A stretch of DNA of 64,000 nt from Dendrophyllia cribrosa (Eukaryota > Cnidaria > Anthozoa > Scleractinia > Dendrophylliidae), in the NCBI GenBank assembly GCA_024195265.1, contig JAJLRJ010000003.1, positions 33,365,643 through 33,429,642 on the forward strand. The letters run 5' to 3'. This document shows, piece by piece, positions 24,951 to 35,500 of this stretch (positions are counted from its first letter, which is position 1; every line of letters starts with the position of its first letter). The translations under genes and the position numbers were made by a program. Below the pieces are notes generated by a model. It saw nothing but the letters and a program-made list of their open reading frames with translations. It did no database searches and was not told the DNA's origin.

Positions 24951-25010
24951 TTCCCCAGAGCTCTTCTCTCCCTCGGTCATGCGCAAAAGAGAAGAGCTCT
25001 GGGGTCGAGA
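24951..25010. repeat. Right terminal inverted repeat
   Basis: On the minus strand this reads outer CTCGACCCCAGAGCTCT, TCTCTTTTGCGC, ATGACCGAGG, then inner AGAGCTCTGGGG, matching the left end in order. It lies 87 bp before the transporter start codon at 25097 and 94 bp before the DUF6589 start on the other strand. Confidence 0.85.
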
Positions 25011-25096
25011 GTGATCGTTTATGTTTGCAGTCAAAGGCAAAACATTGGTACGAATAGCTACTTATTTGGTACCGAACAGAGACCAGGGAAATTATT

Positions 25097-28000
25097 ATGG
25101 GCTCGCCAGAGAAGAAGGCAAACATCTTGATCGATTCATCGGTTCGCGATGTGCAGTATGGCTCTGTCGGTGCAATCAATCGAGAGAACTTTAAAGTTTA
25201 CAAGCGGAGATGGTATATTCTTGTTGTGTTTTTCATTTGCTCTGCTGTGAATGGCATGAAATGGAATACTTGGAGTCCTATACAAGGCACCTCACAAGTT
25301 GTGTTTGGCTGGAGTGATACCACTATCACATTGTTAGTAGCCTGGGGACCGATTGTTTATATCATCGTCTTTTTACCAGTGTCGTGGCTCATGGATGCTA
25401 AAGGTAAGAATTTAGAAATGTTTCAAAAGATCTTTATTTTTTTCAGTGTTGAGTAGAATTCTAGAGATATAAATAATACAAGCACACAACTGAAGCACAC
25501 TTCGAAAAAAAGGCCGTATCAAAGTGGTAACCGATTTGGTCTTTGATCGCGTGACATCATGTGATAGTCATGGAAAAGTCACCCCGGAAGTCACGAACTC
25601 CACTGAAAAATTAACTCCTTGAAAGGAGCTATGTCATTGGGATTTTGGCGTTTTTTGGATCAAATTAAAACTAAGTACCTATGTTAAACCCCAAATTATA
25701 GATTATTATTATTGTAAATTATAGATAGATTATAGAACACCAGGAGGAGATATCAAGTCAATTTTAGAAGAAAGAATAAACGACGAGTTTCGGCGAGTTT
25801 TCCAAGACACAAGCCCGGGGAGAGGACTCCCATATAAAAATGACGGGGGTGCTCGTCGGAAATTTGCGAAAAACACTATAATAGGTACCAGAATCTCGTT
25901 TGATGGGCGTGGCTCAAAATAATTTTTACCTCTAAGGCCCGGCTCAGACGCCGAACTTTTCATGAGCCGAACTTAATTCGAATTTGGACCGACCCAAATT
26001 TACAAAAAAGCGCCTGTTGATTCAGACGCCGAACTTAATTAGCCGAATTTAATTCAGTTTGAAGAGAAACAAATCGAAAGGTCAGCGATTTTCAGGCAAA
26101 GATGTCAGAACACGCACCAGTCGTTATAATAATTTATGCATTAGGTTCGGCTCATGAAAAGTTCGGCGTCTGAATCAAAGCCGTTCCAAAGCCGAAATTC
26201 CCGGCTGAGCCAGGCGGGAAGAACGGCTAAGCCGTTCCAAATTCAAATAGCCGTTCTTAACTGATTCAGACGCCGAACTTTTCATGTACCTAATCGGCTC
26301 ATGAAAAGTTTGGCGTCTGAACCGGGCCTAAGAGGTACCAATTCTAAAACAACACATGTCGTATTCTGTCATATTTTTTTTCGGCTCATACCCTAAAAGG
26401 TACCGCGATAATTCTAACGGTGATCATTTTAGATTTTAGTCCCTAAGCGGTACCAATCTACAAATTTTGACCCCTAAAAGGTACGACGAGCACCCCAGTC
26501 ATTTTCATGTAAGAGTCCCCCCACCCCCCTCCCCACAAGGCAATAAACTTGGAAAAATTGGGCTACAATCCATTTCCATCCCATCTGCCGGCATCCTCGG
26601 AGACCAAGTGGCAGTAAGTTGGGACGGCACGAAGTGAAAATTCGGCAAAAATCGGCGCGACAAACGTTTTCTAGAGCGCGACAAACGTTTTCTAGAGCGG
26701 GCGTAGCTCTACGAATGCTAGCTCCTGATTGGACAGAAAAAAACTTTTGTATTATGCCCAATCAGCGAGCAGCATATCTACGGTCCTTTTTGTGTGCGAG
26801 GTCTCTGACCGGAACCGCAAGCGAGAAGCAAACGACTTTGGGAAAGTATACACTGAACCTTCACCTACTATGGTTTATCTGCTGTTACTTTATAGGAGTC
26901 CAGTAGCCCGGGGTGCCTATTGAACTGCCCTAAGCACCTAAATTCTCAGCTTTGGCCTCTTAAGACTCCTTAAATTTTTTTTAGGCAACAGCCTTGAACT
27001 CACTTATAATTCTGGACACTGAGCTCTCGTCTTTAGGGTTCAGTAAAGCTCTGGGTTCTGGAGACGAGTCATGTTTCGGAAGCCACATGCCTCCTTGTTG
27101 TGGAACTGTGTTGGTGAACCAAAAATAGATAACTGGTACTTATCATCCCAATTGGAGAATCAACAAATTACTTCTACTCTTCTTAAGTTCACTTCAATCA
27201 ATTATCCCAGTAATTACTGGTTGTTTTTCTGTAGGATTGAGAGCATCTACTCTCCTCCTGGGACTAACTAATTTTGTAGCAGCATCCCTGCAAGCTATTC
27301 CACTTGCCAATCTAAAATTACAAACATGGCTGGCTCACTTGGGGATGTTCATCAACAGCATAGGTGGTCCTGTTGCCATGGCATTAGCCCCCCTTATATC
27401 TGCAAAATGGTTCCCTCCTCATCAACGCACAACATCAACTGCACTTGCGTCACTATCATCCTATGTTGGTACAGGGATGGCATTTATTGTTGGCCCACTG
27501 TTGGTTCCAGATGTGGGTAATCATAGCAGAACAATTGGCAAAAGTATTGACTACATTAGTATTCGTAACAATATGACTCACAACCAGTTAAATGTTCTCA
27601 AAGAGAAAATCATGTTTCTCATGTACGTTGAATTAGGAGCAGCAGCATTGATCTTACTGGTGATAATTGTGTATTTTCCGAAAAAGCCTCCGTTGCCACC
27701 AAGTGTGACCGCAGCGGTTGATCGTTTGAATTTTAAAGATGGTTTCAAACGGCTCATGTTCAACAAACAGTTCTGGTTGTTGCTCTTCATTAATGGAATT
27801 ACCCTTGGCGTTTACAATGGCTGGGCTTCTATTTTAGATTTAAACTTATCTCAGTTTGGTCTCGGAGAAAAAACTGCAGGTTGGCTTGGATTTGGTGCGT
27901 CAGTAACGGGAATAGTTGCAGGGATTACACTGTCCAGGTGAGACACCGTTAGGTTTTCCATTTGCAGGTCCCGCATTAAGAAGCCTCTCAGCGTCTCAGT

Positions 28001-28800
28001 TAATATTCTAAAAAACCCCTTTGTAAGCATTTTCTCTATTTTAACAATTATGTGGTCCTTGGAGCTATATAAACAGCATACAATTAAGTTGGCAAAATAG
28101 TTGAACAAAAAAGTTCAAAAAACTGCGTGGCACTTGTGACACAATAAATAATAGAAAATGTTAATGTAGAAAAGTGCCGAAAATTTGAAAGTTTTCAGAC
28201 GTTTCGGGCTTGGCCCTTCTTCAGTGAAATGTCAATTTTAAACGGTTGACGGTTCTGTTCTTGTATAACACGCTGTTACGATTTCTTCATTGTCTACGTA
28301 GTATTATATTTTGTGTCAATGGATTGTGACCCTTATTCTTCTCTCGCAGGCTAGCGGACCATCTATCCGGGCACATGAAAGCAATCCAGTTTGTCCTTCT
28401 CGCTGGTGCTGCAGTGTCGTATGCTTTATTTACTTTCATGTGCGCGGGAATCATTCCATACTATAAGGCTGTTCTTTTTCTAACCTGTATCCTTGGAGGA
28501 TTCTTCACCAATGGAACCATACCATTGTTCTTTGAGATGGCAGTGGAGACCGCATACCCTGTGGCAGAAGGAATCACGTCTGGTTTGCTAACCGTTTCTG
28601 CGAACATTCTTCAGTTGGTGTTTTACATATTTCCGATGCTGCCAAATTTCGGGTTGAAGTGGATCAACTGGTGCATTTTTATAACATACACTGCTTGTAT
28701 TCCGTTGCTTGCGTTATGGCGAGAACGATATTATCGATCAGAGATAGATGATCAACATCAAAGTGAGGGAGTAAAGAATGAGACCTCGTACTTCACTTGA
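25097..28800 (+). CDS. SLC49A4: MFS transporter, SLC49A4/DIRC2-like
   Basis: Exons 25097-25403, 27235-27937 and 28350-28800 give 1,461 bp, 486 codons plus stop, with GTAAGA/CTGTAG and GTGAGA/CGCAG junctions. The protein is a multi-pass major-facilitator carrier with about 12 hydrophobic segments. Markers of the SLC49 family (FLVCR/DIRC2): YKRRWYILVVFF, WNTWSPIQ, LLVAWGPI, SWLMDAKG, SIGGPVAMALAPLISAKWFP and VYNGWASIL. In mammals SLC49A4 is a late endosome/lysosome membrane protein, reported to move pyridoxine; that role here is by analogy. The N-terminus is cytosolic with no signal peptide. Its start lies 87 bp from the right end of the 9.4-kb element, so the insertion may have changed its promoter. 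Intron 1 holds a 393-bp MITE. Confidence 0.88.
25936..26328. mobile_element. MITE with TAA duplication (PIF/Harbinger-like)
   Basis: Ends GGCCCGGCTCAGACGCC and its near-complement. TAA flanks both sides (25933-25935, 26329-26331). Inside are further copies of GACGCCGAACTTTTCATG and of CGAACTTAATT. TAA fits the three-base target of PIF/Harbinger elements. It lies in intron 1 of the SLC49A4-like gene. Confidence 0.85.
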
Positions 28801-28868
28801 AACAAAAAATGTGTATGTTCAAACGCAGAAAAATTCGATAATTTGTTAGAAATTATGACGTCAAAAGA

Positions 28869-29042
28869 ATGGCCCATTTCCGAGTTGCTCTTGGCCTCCT
28901 TTTCAAACCGAGGCCAAGTGCAAAACCATTCATATGAAAATTAGTTTTATTTCACATGCAAATAAAACATATCCATATGAATGGTTTTTGCACTTGGCCT
29001 CGGTTTGAAAAGGAGGCTAAGAGCAACTCGGAAACGGGCTAT
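28869..29042. mobile_element. Fold-back MITE, about 70-base arms
   Basis: Arms contain TTTCCGAGTTGCTCTTGGCC and GAGGCCAAGTGCAAAACC, repeated inverted with few mismatches around a centre of about 35 bases. Non-coding, just past the SLC49A4-like gene. Confidence 0.9.
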
Positions 29043-29518
29043 TGAAGAACATGCTAATTTGAAAAATCAAGTATGGCATAACATTACATAGAACTGAATA
29101 TAAATTATAGTGTATTCGACTTTCTGGATATCTGTTCATTTATCATCCTTCATTTATTAAGTTTTGAGGAAAAATACATCTATTTAGGTTTTCTGACGTT
29201 GTTTGTGGTCAAAAGTGACTTTCACGCTCTCATTGTTGCGTTCCTTGAAGCGAATAAAAAATAAACAAAAACAAAAAAGGTAAACAAAAACATTTATAAT
29301 AGAGAAAACGACTGAAATATAATATAACTCTCATGAATGAGTTATTTTGACAACTCAAAGTTAGGGAAATCATTCCATCAGGCTAACGAAGTATGATAAG
29401 TGTGATATTGTGTCACTTAGGAAACGAGATAGCAAAACTGATGAACAAGGAGGAAACTATGCAACAGAAAGTCTCCACAACAGATCTACATACTACAATT
29501 ACCGTAAAAATGTTTGTG

Positions 29519-32500
29519 TCACGAGGAATTTTCCAAAATATAAGAAAACTGTGCATTAGCTCTTTTGTGATGTCGTCCCTCCCAAAACACTTTTCCGCAC
29601 GTGGAACAACAGAAGAACACATCTGCATGGTTGATGGCCTCTTCAGGCAGAGGCCCCAGTTTAATAGGCACTCCCCCCGGTAAGGTGAGGTTCATGAGAT
29701 CGATAAGGCAGTACTTAGGTTCGTGGCCTGGCAAAGGAGGCAGAAAACGACCATGAAAGATGCCCATGGCAATTTTCATGTGTTCTTGATTAACTTCAAT
29801 GAAATCATTCCCGTTGCAAGCCTGTAACAAAAATTGAGACACCTCAGTATTCAATTAAATATACAGTTAAACTTGTATTAAGCGGACACTCTCTATTATG
29901 CGGACAGTAGCTAAAGTCCCAACATTTTGTTCCCATGTTTACTGAAAGAATACCTGTATTAAACTGAACACAAAATCTCATTTTCTGGTCTATTCGATCA
30001 GTTAGTCCTTAGTGGAGAGCAAAGGAAGGACATGCTGAACGGAAGAATGAAATCAGTCAGACAAAAAGCATGATCCATTGACGGAGCCAGTTGTAACCTT
30101 ATCGATTGGTTGAGTTGTTGTTGGATTATTCTCGTTACCATGGATACGAGAATTTTGGGAACCTGTTTTAAGCGGGCACCCTGTATTAAGGTGATTCCCT
30201 AGTATTGCATTGCGCATTACTACTGCACATAATTTCTTGTGTCATTATCGGGCGCCCAGTCTGAACCAAGAGGGTTTCCTTTGAGGATAAGTTGGCCAAA
30301 TGAATAAGTGGTTGTTTTCTCCTAAACGAGCATGGTGACCTATCTTTTTTATTGCATAATTGTACTGTTAAAATTACCTTCTTTGAGTTAAACGAGTTTT
30401 CTAAAAAAATTATTCGTCAAAAAATAAAGTGATCGCAAAAAACGCGTACACACCCATTACTCATGGCCATAAAATTTACCCTGACATCATGCACGCAAGG
30501 ATCGTTTTGAACCAGTGTCATTTGAGGTTGGGTGCCATTACAGTAAATCATATATCAAATTGGTCGATGCATTATATCTACAGTTTTCCAAGCATTTCAT
30601 TTTAACTATGTTCCAAGCTACCGCGTAAAGAAACGTGAACCGATCCAATAATCGCGCTCGTGATAGTTAGTACTACATGGATAAATAAGGCAACTTAACT
30701 CCATCAGAACTCTTTTGCGAGCACGGTGACCTATGTTTTTTATTGGATTTTTCGAAAAATGTCTGGTAGGGAAAAATCAGGGAAAGTTTAAAAAAATTGT
30801 TCGTCAACTTTTATTTCTGAGGAATCACCTCAAACGGACACTACAGCATGCATTCCCCCGAGGGTGCCCGCTTAATACAGGTTTGACTATATTCGGTGGA
30901 AGCTCCTGACACCTTAATAGAGGTGATAACGACAAAGATTATAGGAGCGTTTGTCGGAGGTGTCCCAAAGCAGAGCTTCCACTGTATTACTAAACTGGTC
31001 CAGATTCAGGGATTATGCCACTTCCACCATTTTTTCTGTAGTGTGGTGCTTTTGAAGTCTCCTACGCAGCCGTATGTCGAGCGTTGTGTGACGACACAAA
31101 TAACGGCTGTGTAGGAGACTAGTGCTTTTAATTTGTCAGACAGAATCTTTTTAAATTCAGCGCTGTGGACCGTAGGAAGGTCCCGGATATGTCACGGTAT
31201 TCCAGGCGACGCACAACGCAAATCGTCAATTGCGGGTTGAAATTTTAACACTGCTACCGATTACCCTTTTTTAGTGAGTATGATATTGGTAAAAGATTAG
31301 ATCTGGTTTTCTCGCGATCAATTTTCTCCTAGTCGAATCAATGAACTCGCTGACAAATCAAGATGTTAATTTAAACGAGGTGTTACGTTATTACCTGACA
31401 GCGGCTGAAAATGTCTTGTGTTTTGACTTTCACGTTGAAATATCTCATCAGAGAAGACATCTGTTGTCTTATCTTCCCGCATGGAACACAAACACACATT
31501 CCCTCAGGTACTTGAGAGCTTAACTGAAAAAACAAGAACCCCGGCAACAACAAGAAAATGGCGATACACTTCATTATTAATGCATAATAGAAAAGAAGTT
31601 CATTGACCTAAACTGTAGTATACTAGTTTGGCGTTTGCTGTGTCACCAAAGCGACGTTTTGAACAGCTGCCAAAAGTAATTGATGTGTTCGCTACTTTAG
31701 CTTTGCGTATAATAAAATTAAAAGCAAACTTTTTTCCAACCATTCGGGAGCGAACCCCTTCACCATGGCTTGTCAACTTGTCATGGTTGTGAAGCAATGC
31801 CTTCTGGGACCACGGTCTGTGGTTTGGGAAAGGAAAGGCTTGACGAAGGATAGCCCCTGGCTCTCCATATAAAAATCAGTTAATTGACAATAGAGACAAC
31901 ACCCACACATGTGAAAGAACTCGTCTAATGTACAACGGTGACAATCGGAGTGTTGAGGCCACACGAGTTCCACGCTAAGGCCACGTAATAAATAGGTAAC
32001 AGGAGCAAACCCAAAGCCAATCACGAGATTCACGGCTTATCCCACAGGTGCAAATACCGGGCGTTGACTTTTAAAAACGTATGTTCATATTACGAACTAG
32101 GTGGGCAATGCTAAGAATAATATAGCGCATTATCGCACTGGTCGCGGCCTCAAAGAACGTCTTCGTCAGCAGCTCTTGACCAAAAGGTACATGTGTAAGC
32201 AGTTGCAAAGTTTTGAACACTTTTATTGGAATATTACACCTACGCTATACAGGTAAGCCGAGATTGTTTCAAGGGCACCAGAAAGTTGTAGATGGTCAAA
32301 TGCTTGACGTTCCAAACACGTTGGTCAAAAGCTCGGGGTATGCCCTGAAGGCGGGGTGCAGATAATCGCGCTTGGAAATGACAAATGACTAACACAATAC
32401 GCGTTTTTTCAACAAGTACGACACTTCCCATGACCCCCTCCCCCCCAGTCCCCCACCCACCCTCCCCCCGGGATTCTTACCCATATTCTTAACCATATTT

Positions 32501-35500
32501 GAAACACTTGCTTCTGTCAGCTGTTTTATTCGTTCAGTCAAACTAACAGCTTATGTGGTATTAAAATACTGAGGGTAAACATTTACAAGCACAACATGAC
32601 TACTAGTCTGCTTATATTTTACCTTTTCGTACGGCATACCGCTGGTCAGGATGATTCGGTTCTCGGTTCTGGCGATCTGGTGACAGAGACGCAAAACTAG
32701 AAATTACAATAGTGTGGGATCTACTAAGTCGTCCAACTTCATTCAAGGTAACTTTCTTGGCTGTTAGACCATTACTACTGAGAACTTGGAAAAAGCCAGG
32801 TTATTCTGGTTTGCGGAATAATTTTATGAGAAGATAAAAGATCAAATTTTGAAACCTTGGACTCGAAGAGATCCTCGTGTAACTCTCAGTTTAAGGAAGA
32901 AGGCATTAAATCACGTGTCATGTTTTACCTAATTAAGTGGGGAATACTTGATCGACTCCACTGCATAGGATTGTTTAACACTTTCACCACCAGAGTCAAT
33001 TATGGAGACACGTGTAACTTAGTTCTAAATGTAGAGTCTGTGGACGAAAACCTATGGTGTGACCATTCAAATGAAACATTTTCGGCAGTACTTTTGTATG
33101 GTACCATTTTGGATTTTTCTTAAATTTTTACCTTTGGCACTTGGGAGTTAGGGAGTTAATAGCAGTCGAACCTCTCTACAATGACCATCCTAAGGAAGAA
33201 TCTTTCGGGCATTGTAGAGAGGTGGCCGCTATGGAGAGGGTTTCAATTACAGAATTTGAGTGAAAGAATGAGAAATCGGTACAAGAAAACATGGCCGTTG
33301 TATATAGGTGGCTGTTATGGGGAGGCGGTCATTATATAGTAGAGGGTCGACTGTTTTTCAAAATTTTCCCTTTGTGCTTAGTTCCTTTATTCAACTACAG
33401 TCGAACCTCCTTAACCCTTTAAGTTCCAATATCAAAATTTAAATTCTCATTTCTAGTCCTATACATTTCCTATAGAAGTAGTGGGGAGAAATCGTTTGGA
33501 TATCAAGAGATTTCATCTTGTGTGATCATGTTCTTAATTCTCATGACCTTTTTTTATTGATAAGGCATTGATATTACAAGGAGAAATTTGATGCTGATCA
33601 CTCTTGGTGCTTAAAGGGTTAATGTGGACACCAAAGAGACGAACCGAAGTGTCCGTGTTATGAAGTTGTGCGTAATAAAGAGGTGGCGTTTATATGAAAT
33701 TTGGTCTCCTCGGGACTAACGGAACTACCGCAATAGGGAGGTGTCCGTATTATGGAGGTGTCCACCGTAAGGACAAGTTCGACTGTAGACTAATAAGAGT
33801 TGCCAAATTTCCCACCTCAAGTAATTTGGAGTGGTCGCTGTTGTTATCGGAAATAACCACGTCCACCCCACAACATCTCAAATGCTGACCCAGTCCCTGC
33901 AGCATTTTATCGACCACGATCCTCAGTGACTGCGGAGAAATGGGTTTTCTTTTCTGTGCTGGCGGAATTATTTCCTGGAGCGAAAAAACAAGTGTTATTA
34001 ATGCCGGTTCATGTCACAACCAGAAAACTAGCCGGTTGATATACCTAATTCAATAAAGGTTGCTTTGGCAATTGGTCATTGGGCATTGGGCATTTGGGCA
34101 AACGGAACACAATGCAATGCTTTGCTTGAGTGATCGCCAAACAATAACCTCCCAATGCGCAATTGCCCAATGCCCAAAGCAACCTTTATTGAATTAGGTA
34201 TATACAGTCCTTTGATTAAACGTTGTCATTGATCGGTCTTACCCCTACGCGACCAGACCGAGAAGGAGTATGGGTGAATTAAAATGCATGATTAATTATT
34301 CTCTATCGCGTTTACAATAGAGAACAAAACTCACGTTTTGACAACAAGAGTCACTTCGATACATATTCCGTTAAGGCCGTTCCGTATTTTGATAATGTGC
34401 AGTTGTTGAATGTGAATTGATTTCTCTCCATAATCCTTTTCGGTCTGGTCGCGTAGGGATGAGACCGATAAACGACAACGTTTAATCAAAAGACTGTATA
34501 CACTGTACGGTCCTATATAACTTTTAACCGTTACATTACGAAATTCTACTAATTAGCAATCCTCAGAAGAGTTTAATTCTTGAATTTTGAAATCTAAAAT
34601 TTGTCTAAGGAGTCTGTCTGAGGACTCGGCTACGAAGGCAACCTCATTCCCAAGTTTTCTCTCTCTTCTTCCCCCGCATGGCCCGCTTTGCCGCCGGAGC
34701 CCGAGCACAAGGACCAGCTGGTCCTCGTGCTCAGGCTCCGGCGGTTAGGAGGCTGAAGCGGCTCTGGGGATGAGACTACAGAGAGAGCGAGAGACAGAGA
34801 GACGCGCGATCTCTCGCTCTAGGGAACAGGAAGAGAGACCTACACTGTAGACACAAGGCTGCTAAGAAGGTAGAGTGACCGGAAGGGGTAAACCAGTTTT
34901 CAATCAGTGCGAAATTTTACGGGGAGTTGGTGGGGTTACCCCTTCTCCAGGGATAGTGTTACGTCATATTCAACTGAAGCTGGGTTTGTATAATGTACCT
35001 ACACCTAAAGCCTTTGTCTGTCGCTGCTTTACTCCCAATTTGATGCCACGTTCTGTTAAAATAAAGAATTAAACAAGTTACTAGCCCTTGTACTTACGCT
35101 GGTACGTGTTCCTGGCTTCGGGCGTTTCCGTCTGCAACAAAATACAAATTAAAAGTTAACCCTTTAATCATAACCTAAATTTATAAAGTACGCCCGGTTT
35201 TCACAAATTAAGAGACTCACAAAGATATGTATTTACATTCGGCGGAACTAAACTGTAAGTGGCAGTGACAGAGAATGTAAATAATTTCCTATTGGTATGA
35301 ACGCACGTGAGCCGCTATGGCGTTAATTGACTCTATTGTTGTAACGTATATAAGGTTTGTTGGTCGTTATGTATTCATCTCAGCTCTCGAACTTTTCAAT
35401 TTGACTATGCCGTCCGACTCAGAAGTTACCGGTTTAGCTCGATCCATCGCTGATCTTAAAGACGAACTTCGGTCAGGTTTATCGTCTTTGAAACGCGAAT

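Larger units (their letters stand above)
15608..25010. mobile_element. Candidate autonomous DNA transposon with RecQ helicase and ZAD-DUF6589 protein
   Basis: Both ends carry TCTCGACCCCAGAGCTCT (15608-15625 and, inverted, 24993-25010). Each is followed about 40 bases inside by an inverted AGAGCTCTGGG, so each terminus folds on itself. Two genes point inward from the ends and converge: the RecQ-like helicase (start 15703 or 15742) and the DUF6589 gene (start 24857). Their stops are 364 bp apart and nothing else is coded. This is the layout of a two-gene autonomous element. No clean target-site duplication is visible. Helicase-bearing DNA transposons are known (for example some Academ and Kolobok relatives), but I cannot assign this one to a named superfamily. 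The alternative is two unrelated MITE ends that happen to flank two host genes. Confidence 0.75.

Noticed and set aside
31773..32033. 86-codon minus ORF between EXD3 exons
   Set aside because: Frame and content do not fit Mut7-C, and exons 18 and 19 join in phase without it.
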